Source: an uncultured Verrucomicrobia subdivision 3 bacterium
Lineage (GTDB): Bacteria; Verrucomicrobiota; Verrucomicrobiia; Limisphaerales; UBA11358
Reading direction: 5' to 3'
Assembly: GCA_903820285.1 (NCBI GenBank)
Contig: CAIJGS010000040.1
Span: 1 to 38,190 of the forward strand
Length of the DNA stretch: 38,190 nt
Shown: piece by piece, positions 15,031-23,381 of the stretch
Position numbering within the stretch: the first letter of the stretch is position 1
Layout of the letters: every line of letters begins with the position of its first letter
Notes under the pieces: model-generated
Told to the model about the DNA's origin: nothing
The model's input: the letters and a program-made list of their open reading frames with translations, nothing else
Database searches by the model: none
Position numbers and translations under genes: made by a program

Positions 15031-15162
15031 GTGAAGTGGTTGACGAAACAGGAACAACTGGTTTTGACCGTTGTTATCGGCTTGCTACTGACGGGTTGGG
15101 CGGTTCGCACCTATCGCACCGCCCATCCGCCAGTTGAAGCCCGTCAGCCGGCCAAACCCTGA
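15031..15162 (+). CDS. Single-helix membrane peptide of 43 residues
   Basis: From a GTG at 15031 the frame reads VKWLTKQEQLVLTVV and on: a short basic head, one membrane helix (LVLTVVIGLLLTGWAV) and a soluble basic/proline tail (RTYRTAHPP to QPAKP). An in-frame ATG at 14986 would give 58 residues, but the added part (MARLAEPAGCVYIAS) is less regular. The stop at 15160-15162 is one base before the next gene's ATG (TGATATG), which suggests translational coupling. The helix and head resemble the N-terminus of small ComEA-like proteins, but no helix-hairpin-helix follows. Function unknown. Confidence 0.6.
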   Translation: MKWLTKQEQLVLTVVIGLLLTGWAVRTYRTAHPPVEARQPAKP

Positions 15163-15163
15163 T

Positions 15164-15607
15164 ATGCAAGAAGCGAACTTTGACGAAGTCCTGGAAAAGT
15201 TGCTGGCAACCGACAAGCGTTACCATCGCGATGCCTATTACTTTCTGCGCGAGGCCCTCGATTTCACCCAAAAGCTCGTCACCAAGGAAAGTCGCAGCGG
15301 CACCCGGCAGGCGCTCGGCCACCACGTCACCGTTCAGGAACTGCTCAGCGGCATCCGCCAGTTTGCGCTGGCGCAGTATGGTCCCATGGCCATTACGGTG
15401 CTGGACGAATGGGGCGTGAAAAATTGCAGTGATTTCGGGGAACTCGTTTTTAACATGATCGAAGCCGGGCTGCTGGCGAAAACCGAAAATGATTCCCGCG
15501 AAGATTTCAAGACGGGCTACGATTTCACGGAAGCCTTTCGCAAACCTTATTGGCCCGGCCACAAGCTGAAAGCCGACTCCGCCCCTCAGGTGGATGCCAA
15601 AAACTGA
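15164..15607 (+). CDS. Minf_1886 family protein
   Basis: This 147-residue soluble protein of unknown function belongs to a family I know from Verrucomicrobiota and relatives. Hallmarks are FDEVLEKLLATDKRYHRDAY, YFLREALDFTQKL, the HHVTVQELLSGIRQFALAQYG block and VLDEWGVKNCSDFGELVFNM, with a C-terminal FREDF-like segment (here SREDFKTGYDF) followed by EAFRKPYWPGHK. The ATG at 15164 was chosen because the family begins at the MQEANFDEVL residues. A frame opening at 15134 would overlap the upstream membrane peptide gene. Coupling to that peptide by a one-base gap suggests they work together. No catalytic residues are known to me. Confidence 0.85.
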   Translation: MQEANFDEVLEKLLATDKRYHRDAYYFLREALDFTQKLVTKESRSGTRQALGHHVTVQELLSGIRQFALAQYGPMAITVLDEWGVKNCSDFGELVFNMIEAGLLAKTENDSREDFKTGYDFTEAFRKPYWPGHKLKADSAPQVDAKN

Positions 15608-15647
15608 CGGCTAACGCCGCCAGGATTTTCCTTTGCCAAGCACAACC

Positions 15648-16979
15648 ATGCCTCCCGACATTGCCGCCAACCATATCCGCCGCCAGATTCCGGCCGGCGG
15701 ACTTTTTGCCGGGCTCGAATGGAAGATTTCCCCGGAACCCTTCGCGCTGGGTGAAACCATGGCGGCGGAACTGGATTCCCTCGGGCGGGTGCTCCTCCAA
15801 TTTTACCGCGCCGCCAACCTGCTCTACCGCAAAAGCGCCGAAGGCAAACAGCCGGAATGGGTCGCCCGCTGGCTGGATCAGGGCAAGCCCGCCAGCCTGA
15901 TCGAGCGGCAACGCTCGGCCGCCTTCAAAAGCGATGTTCCGCGCGTCATCCGCCCGGACATCCTGCTGACGGAAACCGGCTATGCCATCACCGAACTGGA
16001 CTCCGTCCCCGGCGGCATCGGCCTGACCGCGTGGCTCAATCAGACCTACTCGCAACCCGAAGTGGCCGGCGCCGCCAGCCGCGTCATCGGCGGCGGTGAT
16101 GGCATGATTCAGGGATTTGCCTCCATTTTTGGCGCGGCAAAAGATGTTCACCTGGTGGTGTCCGAAGAAGCCGCCACCTACCGGCCTGAAATGGCCTGGC
16201 TGGCGGAGCAGTTGAATTCGCGGGGCGGGGCCAAGTTCCACGTCCAGTCCGGCAACTTCACGGATTTCCAGCCCGGCGATGCCGTGTACCGTTTTTTTGA
16301 ACTGTTCGACCTCGCCCAGGTGCCGGCGGCCGAAACCATTTTTGCGCGGGCGGCGGAAAAAGAAATCCGCGTGACTCCGCCACCGAAACCGTTGTTTGAG
16401 GAGAAAATGCTGTTCGCCCTGCTGTGGAACCGCAACCTGCAACATTTCTGGCGGCAGGAACTGGGCGAAGCGTTTCTGACGCGACTCAAGAAAGCCGTGC
16501 CCTACACATGGCTGGTGGATCCCGCCCCGCTCCCGCCGCACGCGGCCATTCCCGAATTGAATCTCACCGACTGGCAGCAGCTCAAGGCCATGTCGCAAAA
16601 GGAACGCGATCTGATCCTGAAGGTGTCCGGCTTTTCGGAAAATGCCTGGGGCGCGCGCGGAGTTTTTCTGGGCAGCGATCTTTCACAGGCGGACTGGAGC
16701 GCGGCCGTGGATGCCGCGCTGGCCAGCTTCCCCACCTCGCCCAGCGTGCTGCAACGTTTTCACAAACCCGCGCAGGTCGAGGCGAAGTGGTTTGATTTTG
16801 CAAAAAACGAAGTGGTGCCCATGAAAGGCCGCGTGCGGCTATGCCCGTATTATTTTGTCTCCGGCGAAGGCGATGCCGCCCGCCCGCAGCTCGGCGGCGT
16901 GCTCGCAACTATTGTGCCCGCCGATAAGAAAATCGTGCATGGCATGACCGACGCGGTTTTGGCACCATGTGGCCCATGA
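15648..16979 (+). CDS. Conserved hypothetical protein, possibly ATP-grasp-related
   Basis: The start at the ATG 15648 gives 443 residues; a TTG five codons upstream is less likely. No signal peptide or membrane helix is present. Recognisable stretches are ILLTETGYAITELDSVPGGI with GLTAWLNQTY (about residues 105-135), VHLVVSEEAATYRPEM, LFEEKMLFALLWNRNLQHFW, and KERDLILKVSGFSENAWGAR followed by GVFLGSDL. The last resembles the nucleotide-binding strand-loop of circularly permuted ATP-grasp or glutathionylspermidine-synthase-like proteins, but I cannot confirm it. It ends in an ATGA overlap with the MarC-family gene, so the two are translated from one message. It begins 40 bases after Minf_1886. 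Confidence 0.75.
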   Translation: MPPDIAANHIRRQIPAGGLFAGLEWKISPEPFALGETMAAELDSLGRVLLQFYRAANLLYRKSAEGKQPEWVARWLDQGKPASLIERQRSAAFKSDVPRVIRPDILLTETGYAITELDSVPGGIGLTAWLNQTYSQPEVAGAASRVIGGGDGMIQGFASIFGAAKDVHLVVSEEAATYRPEMAWLAEQLNSRGGAKFHVQSGNFTDFQPGDAVYRFFELFDLAQVPAAETIFARAAEKEIRVTPPPKPLFEEKMLFALLWNRNLQHFWRQELGEAFLTRLKKAVPYTWLVDPAPLPPHAAIPELNLTDWQQLKAMSQKERDLILKVSGFSENAWGARGVFLGSDLSQADWSAAVDAALASFPTSPSVLQRFHKPAQVEAKWFDFAKNEVVPMKGRVRLCPYYFVSGEGDAARPQLGGVLATIVPADKKIVHGMTDAVLAPCGP

Positions 16980-17605
16980 GTCTGGCCGCCTATACCCTCC
17001 TTGCGGCGAGTTCGCTGTTCGTGATCGTAGACCCGCTGGCCGCCGTGCCAACGTTCATCGCGATGACGCCCAACGACTCGCCGGCGGAACGCACGCGCAT
17101 GGCCAAGATCGCCTGCCTGGTGATGACCGGAGTGCTGCTCTCCTTCGGCTTCGCCGGTCAGTGGATTTTCAAAGTGCTGGGCATTACTCTGCCCGCCTTT
17201 CAAATGGCCGCAAGCATCACACTGTTGCTGGTGGCGCTCGATATGTTGCGCGCCCAGCGCTCCCGGGTGCAGGAAACGAAAGAGGAAGCCTTGGCCGGCA
17301 CGGAAAAAACCGACATTGCGGTGACGCCGTTGGCTATTCCCATGCTCTCCGGGCCGGGCGCGATTTCCACGGTCATTCTGCTGCAATCGCAGGCCGTGGA
17401 CATTTGGCAAAACCTGGCCCTGATCGGCTGTATCCTACTGGTATCGCTCGTGAGCTACGGCATTCTGCGCATGGCCGCCCACGGCGCGAAACGCCTAAGC
17501 CCGATCGCCCTGCGCATCAGCACGCGCATCATGGGACTGTTGCTGGCTTCCATCGCGGTGCAATTCATGCTGAACGCCATCAAGGTGATCAAGGCGACGT
17601 GGTAA
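16976..17605 (+). CDS. MarC family (UPF0056) integral membrane protein
   Basis: MarC-type proteins are six-helix inner-membrane proteins of uncertain function; the old link to multiple antibiotic resistance was not upheld. The 209 residues show the family signatures SSLFVIVDPLAAVPTFIAMT near the N-terminus and TPLAIPMLSGPGAISTVILL at about residues 118-137. Both are half-repeat loops typical of the fold. The ATG at 16976 overlaps the previous stop as ATGA; another ATG lies three codons upstream (16967). The gene converges with the secretin gene, with a strong hairpin between them. Confidence 0.92.
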   Translation: MSLAAYTLLAASSLFVIVDPLAAVPTFIAMTPNDSPAERTRMAKIACLVMTGVLLSFGFAGQWIFKVLGITLPAFQMAASITLLLVALDMLRAQRSRVQETKEEALAGTEKTDIAVTPLAIPMLSGPGAISTVILLQSQAVDIWQNLALIGCILLVSLVSYGILRMAAHGAKRLSPIALRISTRIMGLLLASIAVQFMLNAIKVIKATW

Positions 17606-17609
17606 GATC

Positions 17610-17637
17610 GCCTTGCCTTGATGTTCCAAGGCAAGGC
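17610..17637. terminator. Bidirectional terminator hairpin between marC-like gene and gspD
   Basis: GCCTTGCCTTG (17610-17620) and CAAGGCAAGGC (17627-17637) form a perfect 11-bp stem with a 6-base loop. It lies in the 61-base gap between two convergent genes. No long T-run follows on either side, so termination strength is uncertain, but position and perfect pairing support a shared terminator. Confidence 0.65.
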
Positions 17638-17666
17638 TTCATTTCCGGCAGCGGTATTCCGTCAAA

Positions 17667-20489
17667 TTACGGCTTATCCAGATAATCCTTCAGCAGCGGC
17701 GATTGTTTGCCCACCCGTTCCTGTATGCTATGAGCATCCTCGGCCGAATGAATTACCGTCGGCTTCAGCAGCACAATCAGCTCCACTTCCTGCGTGGACT
17801 TGTCCTTCTTTTTAAACGCCCAGCCCAGACCGGGAATGTCACCGAGAAAAGGCGTCTTGCGCATGGTGTCGGAGATCTGTTTCTGGATGATGCCGCCAAT
17901 GAGCAGCGTCTGCCCGTTCTTGGCCGTCACTTCCGTGCGGAAATTATCCGTATCAAACACATCTGCGTTCAACACCTGGCCGCCGCTGTTGACGGTCGAG
18001 GATTCCGCATGAATCTTCAACTGCACTTCGCCATCGCTATTGATGTGCGGCGTCACTTCCAATATCACGCCCACATCCTTGTACTTGATCGTGTAGGAAG
18101 TGGAACCTACGGACGACACCTGGTTGTTGTCCGGCACCGGCACCTGCTGACCGACGAACAGTTTGCCAAGTTCGTTGTCATCAATGGTAATGCTCGGTTC
18201 ACCCAGTACGGTGGCCGACACATTCTTTTTCAGGAACTGAACGAGAAAATCAATGTTCAGCGTACTGGTGACCAGGCCGGAACGCAGGCTGGCCAGCGTT
18301 TCCACCACCGAGCTGCTGGAGCTGCTGGGCAGCGGCGTATTGGCCGTGGTCGTGCCGCCAAAGCCCTTCTGGTAGCTGCCGCTGGTGCTGGACATGAGCG
18401 AACTGTCGTAATCATCCCCGGAGAACACCTTGCTGCCGTCGGGCGACCAGCGGACGCCGAGCTTGTCCAGATAGTCAGCCGAAACCTGCACGATGCGCGC
18501 CTCGATCGTCACCTTGTCAGCGGCGGCGTCGAGATCCTCAATCAATTTCAACACCTGGGGAAAGAAATGCACGTTGGCTGAAACCAACAGGGCATTGCCG
18601 CGCAAATCAGCCACGCAACGGACGCGCCCCACCAGATCGCTCTCCGTCCGGGAGGAACTCGAGCGGCTGTCGCCGGAGGAGGATCGGCCGGAACCGTCAG
18701 TCTGCTGGCCGCCCAGCCAGGGATAATAGCCATCCGCCTTCACTTCCTGCTCCAGATCAAAACCAGTTTCGGAGGCGGTGGCTGGGGCTTGCTGCTGACC
18801 GTTGTTTTGCTGCGGATTATTTTGATTTTGCTGCGCCACCGGGCGCAAGGCCGGCGAACCGTTGCGGGCAAACAGGATGTTCAGATTGTTCGCCACGGTG
18901 TCGGACTTGGCGTATTTCAACCCCACGCGCAAGGTGCTCTCCCCGGCTTCGGAAGGCTGGTCGAGCTGCTTGAGCACGTCTTCAATCACCGCGAGGTTCT
19001 CCTTGGAGTTGGAGGTCACAATGATTGCATTGGAATAAGGCTCGCTCGTGATGCGCACCTTGCCATACAGGCGGCCCACATCGTGGTCCGCTGTGGAATT
19101 GTCGCCACCTTCGTCGTTAAAAAAGTCCCAATAATTCCGCTGCTGGGTCTTCTTGAGAAACAGTTCATTAAGCACGTCTTCGATATCGGTGGCGCTGACA
19201 TACTTGAGCGGATAAATCTTCGGCTCCAGGCTGCCATCAGCCACCGGTTCATCCAGTTCGTTGATCAATTTGGTGACGTTGGCCATGTCCGTCGGCGGTG
19301 CCTGCACAATCACCGCGTTGCGGCGGCGGTCGGAGACCACGCTCGTCTTATGGGCGTTGCCGGCGTCCGGCTGGCCGCCAAAGAAATACATGTAGCGTGA
19401 AGACGAGTTATTGCCCTGATTCTGGTTCAGGGATTGCAACTGCTTGGCCACATCCTCGGCATCGGCATTCTTGAGGATGAAGGTTTGCGTGGCCTTCTCC
19501 TGGGCATCGGTGGTATCCAGCGATTCCACCAGCCGCTGGATCGCGTCAAAGTCCACCTGGCTGGACAGCACGATGAGCGAGTTCGAACGGTCATCGGCCG
19601 CGATATCCAGCGTGCCTTTGCCATTGGATTTGCCGCCCATCTTCTGGTACAGCGGTTCCATCTCCTTGGCCAATTGATCCGCCGAAATGTTCTTCAATGG
19701 CAGCACGCGCACCGACACATCTTCGGGCCGGTCCGTGTCCAGGGCAGTGATCAATTCGCCGACCACGCGCAGGTTGTCATTGTAATCCGTAATCACCAAC
19801 CGGTTCATGCGCTCATCCACGTCCACTGAGGCGGTATCCGAAACGGCGGTCTTGATCCGGTCCTTCAAATCCGCCGCCTGGATATGGCTCAGCGGAAATA
19901 CTTTTACCAGCCGCTGCCGGCCCACCGGCAGATTGGTCAGCGAGCCGGACACCACTTCCGGACTCATCTTCGGTTCCTCGCCCGCCGGCACGATCAGGAT
20001 GGAATCCCGCAATTCGACCGCCGAAAAACCTTCCAGCGCCAGCGCGCGATACACCATGTTCACGGCTTCGCGCGGCGGAATCTTTTTGGAACTCATGATG
20101 GTCATCTGGCACTGCACGCGCGGATGCTTGATCACCGCCTTGCCGGTGGTCTGGCCGAGCCATTGCGCCACCATGTCCACATTGGCCCCCTGAAAACTCA
20201 ACTGGATGTCCTCCACGGCATTGGTTTTGCCCGCAGCGTTGGTGGAGGTCGTGAGCGTCTCGGAGGGCACCCACGGCCCGGTGCCGGCGCTTTTGGAGCC
20301 GGAATCAGACGAGGAAGAGGACGACCCGCTGTCCGGCATCACCATCCCACCCGGAAACCCGGGCGGAAAATTCCGCATCCGCATGCTTTGGGCCATGACG
20401 GGCACGGAAATGCCCAGCGCCAGCCCGGCTGTCAGGCCGGCCGACAACAGTTTTTTGGTCCCCGCGATATGATTGTTCTTTGCTTTCAT
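17667..20489 (-). CDS. gspD: Type II secretion system secretin GspD, extended form
   Basis: GspD forms the outer-membrane channel of the type II system. At 940 residues it is much longer than the usual 650-700. A signal peptide (about 1-34) is followed by a Gly/Pro/Ser segment with FPPGFPGG at 41-48. Next come an N0 domain (about 94-168) and what look like five N1/KH-type modules (about 195-252, 259-326, 334-414, 424-511 and 518-655). The last is split by a Gln/Asn/Ser-rich insert at 550-617. The secretin core (about 658-912) includes VLGEPSITIDDNELGKLFVG, YKDVGVILEVTPHI, NGQTLLIGGIIQK and PFLGDIPGLGWAF, ending in VELIVLLKPTVI. It is the last gene of the operon, overlapping the GspC-like gene by four bases. 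Confidence 0.95.
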   Translation of the reverse strand: MKAKNNHIAGTKKLLSAGLTAGLALGISVPVMAQSMRMRNFPPGFPGGMVMPDSGSSSSSSDSGSKSAGTGPWVPSETLTTSTNAAGKTNAVEDIQLSFQGANVDMVAQWLGQTTGKAVIKHPRVQCQMTIMSSKKIPPREAVNMVYRALALEGFSAVELRDSILIVPAGEEPKMSPEVVSGSLTNLPVGRQRLVKVFPLSHIQAADLKDRIKTAVSDTASVDVDERMNRLVITDYNDNLRVVGELITALDTDRPEDVSVRVLPLKNISADQLAKEMEPLYQKMGGKSNGKGTLDIAADDRSNSLIVLSSQVDFDAIQRLVESLDTTDAQEKATQTFILKNADAEDVAKQLQSLNQNQGNNSSSRYMYFFGGQPDAGNAHKTSVVSDRRRNAVIVQAPPTDMANVTKLINELDEPVADGSLEPKIYPLKYVSATDIEDVLNELFLKKTQQRNYWDFFNDEGGDNSTADHDVGRLYGKVRITSEPYSNAIIVTSNSKENLAVIEDVLKQLDQPSEAGESTLRVGLKYAKSDTVANNLNILFARNGSPALRPVAQQNQNNPQQNNGQQQAPATASETGFDLEQEVKADGYYPWLGGQQTDGSGRSSSGDSRSSSSRTESDLVGRVRCVADLRGNALLVSANVHFFPQVLKLIEDLDAAADKVTIEARIVQVSADYLDKLGVRWSPDGSKVFSGDDYDSSLMSSTSGSYQKGFGGTTTANTPLPSSSSSSVVETLASLRSGLVTSTLNIDFLVQFLKKNVSATVLGEPSITIDDNELGKLFVGQQVPVPDNNQVSSVGSTSYTIKYKDVGVILEVTPHINSDGEVQLKIHAESSTVNSGGQVLNADVFDTDNFRTEVTAKNGQTLLIGGIIQKQISDTMRKTPFLGDIPGLGWAFKKKDKSTQEVELIVLLKPTVIHSAEDAHSIQERVGKQSPLLKDYLDKP

Positions 20490-21472
20490 TTGGAGCTTCC
20501 GTTGGTTGTAGATAAAAGACTTTCCCCGCCGTAACCGTCAAAAATCATCAGTTCTTTCTGCTCGCCGCCCTGATCCACGAGCACGCGATTGATGCCAATG
20601 CGCACCAACTTGACCGCGCCCAGCGAATCCCCCGGTTTCACCAGCCCGGTCTGACCATCGGGACCGCGGATAAACGCCGTGTCCCCCGCAATGCCCATCA
20701 GGGCCATTGGCATGGGATGAAACACCGGTGCGAAAATTTCGCTGTTCACGATTTTATCCACGCGCGCCTGTGCTTCTGGCGACAGTTTCGGCCCCGCGCC
20801 ACCCGGACCGCCCATGCCGGGAAAACCGCCCGGGAACCCACCGGGAAAGCCGCCGCCGCCCGCCATCATCATGCCGCCAGGGCCGACGGCATGTTTTTTG
20901 GATTTCTTAACCACCCCGTTGGTGCCCGGGCCATTCGTTCCCGCCGCCAGCAGATTCGTGCCGCCCACAGCCACCGTTTGAGTGGACGTGAGTGTCGCCT
21001 CGGGCCCGGCTCCGTTAGTGGCGGTCGTTTTGACCACCACCGCTTGACCCGGCTGGTTCGAAGCCGTCACCGCTGCGGTCTCCACATTGGTAACCGTCCG
21101 CACCACCGGTCCATTGCTTCCCGCCAGCAATGCATTGGTTGGCCCCGGAGCCGAAGCCTGATTCGTCCCGGCCACCGCATTGGTTCCGGCCGAAATGGCA
21201 TTCGTCGCCTTGGTCCCATTGGTCCCATTACTTCCCGCCAAGGTTGCTCCATTGATGGTCAGCTTTCCCGCGAGCACCCCATTGCTGCCCGTAGGCGGCT
21301 GGTTCGTTTTCGCATCACCTGCCGGCGTATTGGTCACCAGCGTGGGAATGGCCGGTATGGTTGCCTTGGCCAGCGGATTGGCTTTAAACAGCGCCTGGCT
21401 GATCTGCCAGGCGATCAGGCCCATTAAAATGAGGACGACGATTCGCAGCCCTTGTTCAATCCGGTCACGCAT
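20486..21472 (-). CDS. GspC-like inner-membrane component with long low-complexity linker
   Basis: In type II systems GspC links the inner-membrane platform to the secretin. From the ATG at 21472 (AGGAGG seven bases upstream) the product is 328 residues. There is a membrane helix at about 9-27, then a Thr/Asn/Gly/Ala-rich linker at about 45-225 with many GTN/SNG triplets and an FPGGFPGGFPG run at 209-219. A compact domain at about 230-315 (EIFAPVFHPMPMALMGIAGD, then GLVKPGDSLGAVKLVRIGIN) resembles the HR domain of GspC/PilP. Position just before gspD and this layout support the call, though sequence similarity to known GspC is low. The start overlaps the gspM stop by eight bases. Confidence 0.7.
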   Translation of the reverse strand: MRDRIEQGLRIVVLILMGLIAWQISQALFKANPLAKATIPAIPTLVTNTPAGDAKTNQPPTGSNGVLAGKLTINGATLAGSNGTNGTKATNAISAGTNAVAGTNQASAPGPTNALLAGSNGPVVRTVTNVETAAVTASNQPGQAVVVKTTATNGAGPEATLTSTQTVAVGGTNLLAAGTNGPGTNGVVKKSKKHAVGPGGMMMAGGGGFPGGFPGGFPGMGGPGGAGPKLSPEAQARVDKIVNSEIFAPVFHPMPMALMGIAGDTAFIRGPDGQTGLVKPGDSLGAVKLVRIGINRVLVDQGGEQKELMIFDGYGGESLLSTTNGSSK

Positions 21473-22022
21473 GGGAGGCCTCCTGATTCTTCCACTGGTC
21501 AAAATCCAGCACGATCACCGTAATGTTTAATTTCATCATCCCGGGCCGCATGGGATCGCTGCTGATCTGCACCGAATCCACGAGCAGCGGAAAACCCAGC
21601 GTGGGCAGGCGTTGCAGAAACGCCATTACCGACGCCACCTGCCCGGCCCCTTCAAACTGAATCGTGGCCAGGGCTTTGTTCGCCGACCGCCCGGCGGATT
21701 CCCGCACGGGTCCCGGCTGCAAGCCGCCGCTCATGGCCGCCTTCTGGATGGCCGCCGTGGCATCTGCCACCAATGAATTCGTGGTGAGTGCCGCCGGATC
21801 AAAATGGAAATCATCCATCAGCTTCTTCACCACGGCTGACTGGTCGGCAAAGGGCTGCACTTCAATTTTCAGTTTCTGCCCCTGGGTAATGAGCTGGTTG
21901 TATTCCGTGCGCTTCTGGCCGAGCCAGCCCCAGGCTTTCCAGCCGCCAAACAGGGCGAGATAAATCGCGATGCCCACCGTCGCATAGCGGATGGTCCGTT
22001 TTTCACTTTGCGTCAAGGCCAT
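21465..22022 (-). CDS. gspM: GspM/PilO-like platform protein
   Basis: This 185-residue protein has a short cytoplasmic head, one membrane helix (about 13-29), a coiled-coil segment (KRTEYNQLITQGQKLKIEV) and a periplasmic ferredoxin-like domain. The domain has the PilO/GspM pattern (ALATIQFEGAGQVASVMAFL, QRLPTLGFPLLVDSVQIS, PGMMKLNITVIVLDF). GspM binds GspL and stabilises the inner-membrane platform. It follows gspL by three bases, the standard gene order. Confidence 0.85.
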   Translation of the reverse strand: MALTQSEKRTIRYATVGIAIYLALFGGWKAWGWLGQKRTEYNQLITQGQKLKIEVQPFADQSAVVKKLMDDFHFDPAALTTNSLVADATAAIQKAAMSGGLQPGPVRESAGRSANKALATIQFEGAGQVASVMAFLQRLPTLGFPLLVDSVQISSDPMRPGMMKLNITVIVLDFDQWKNQEASHA

Positions 22023-22025
22023 GGT

Positions 22026-23381
22026 TCAGGGGGTTGAGGGGTTGGGTTGGTTCGTGCCGGTGGCGGGCAGCTCCACCTTCTGCACCGGGCGTGCGCCGGC
22101 GGGTTTCCATTGCGCACTCATCCGGAAATTAACCTTCTGCCGGTCCGGCGTGGGCGTCTGTTCCTCCACGCTGATGGTGCTGAAAAAGCCGGAATCAATC
22201 AGCTTGCTCCGGAAATCCATGACCATCTGCGCATTTTGCAGGGATGCCTTGAGCGACATTTCCCCGTGCTGGTTCAGCGAAACCGAATCCACGTGCAACC
22301 CCGGCGGCGCCGACTTGGAAATGACGTACAAGGTATCCAGATATGGCGGCTGGTTGTGCTTAAACGATTGCAGAAAATCCAGCTCCGGATTTACCACCGC
22401 CGCAAACCGTTCCTTCTCCGCCTTGAAGGCCGCAATCTTGCGGGCCACCATCGGCCGGAACAAAATCGCCTCGGCATACGGCAGCAACAGGAGTAGCCCG
22501 AGGAGCACCGCGATGCGGGTGAGTATTGCGCGATTTTCCTGGAACGAGAAATGCAGGGCTTTGCGCGCGGGCTTGACCCGGGTCTGCAACCGCAAAATGG
22601 TTTTGTCCGCAGTCACCAGTTGCTTCAAGGCAACCGTCGTGGCACTGCTGCCCTCGCCGGCCGGCACCTCCAGCCGCCGGCAATCCGCCAGGCCGGACAG
22701 CCGGGCGGAAACCGCCTCCGTGCCCGGTCCCGAAATGAAAACCGTCCGCGTGCCCAACTCGGACACGGTTTTTTCTACCGCGCCATCCGGCGGCAGGATG
22801 CGGACCGTTACCGGCAGCCCCGCCTCGAACAGCACCAGTTCCAGCGCGTCCGCGCCTGCTTCCAGCACCACCACCGCCGCGCCGACCATCGGCACCTGGG
22901 TGTACCGCGCCAGCGCCGCCACTGTAAATTCCGGGGCCAGCCCCGCCGCCGTCAACAGCGCCGCATATTCCTCGGTCACCTCTTTGCGCACGGCTGCCAC
23001 CAGCACATCGCATTTCGTGGCGTCACTGGAAATCACCCGCCAGCCCCATGCCAGACCGTCCGGTGACAGGGGAAATTCGCTCTCAATCTGGAGGCGGAGC
23101 ACGCTCTCAAAATCATTTTGGGCCGCCGCCGGCACCGTGAGCCGCCGCAGCGAAACGCCTTGGGCCCCAATTCCGCAGACCGCCCGCACCGCCGGCTGCC
23201 AGCTTTTCCGGCCGATAAACGAGGTCAATGCGGCCACGGCCCGATCCCGGCTGGCCGTGGTGATTTTGCCATCCGCTCCGCGCTCCAGCGGCAGTTCCAG
23301 ACCGCCGGTGTCCCGCAGTACCTTGAGCGAGCGCCGCCCCAGCTCGACATATACCGGCGGTGAATTAAATAGTTCCCTCAT
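22026..23381 (-). CDS. gspL: GspL-like platform protein (PilM-type actin fold plus PilN-type domain)
   Basis: The 451-residue chain has a cytoplasmic actin-like region (about 10-260; VYVELGRRSLKVLRDTGG, LRRLTVPAAAQNDFESVLRL with QIESEFPL, CDVLVAAVRKEVTEEY). One membrane helix follows at about 287-308 and then a periplasmic ferredoxin-like domain (LHVDSVSLNQHGEMSLKASL; MDFRSKLIDSGFFSTISVEE). That is the GspL topology, equivalent to PilM fused to PilN. GspL recruits the GspE ATPase to the membrane. GAGAGG lies about eight bases before the ATG, which overlaps the gspK stop by four bases. Confidence 0.88.
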   Translation of the reverse strand: MRELFNSPPVYVELGRRSLKVLRDTGGLELPLERGADGKITTASRDRAVAALTSFIGRKSWQPAVRAVCGIGAQGVSLRRLTVPAAAQNDFESVLRLQIESEFPLSPDGLAWGWRVISSDATKCDVLVAAVRKEVTEEYAALLTAAGLAPEFTVAALARYTQVPMVGAAVVVLEAGADALELVLFEAGLPVTVRILPPDGAVEKTVSELGTRTVFISGPGTEAVSARLSGLADCRRLEVPAGEGSSATTVALKQLVTADKTILRLQTRVKPARKALHFSFQENRAILTRIAVLLGLLLLLPYAEAILFRPMVARKIAAFKAEKERFAAVVNPELDFLQSFKHNQPPYLDTLYVISKSAPPGLHVDSVSLNQHGEMSLKASLQNAQMVMDFRSKLIDSGFFSTISVEEQTPTPDRQKVNFRMSAQWKPAGARPVQKVELPATGTNQPNPSTP

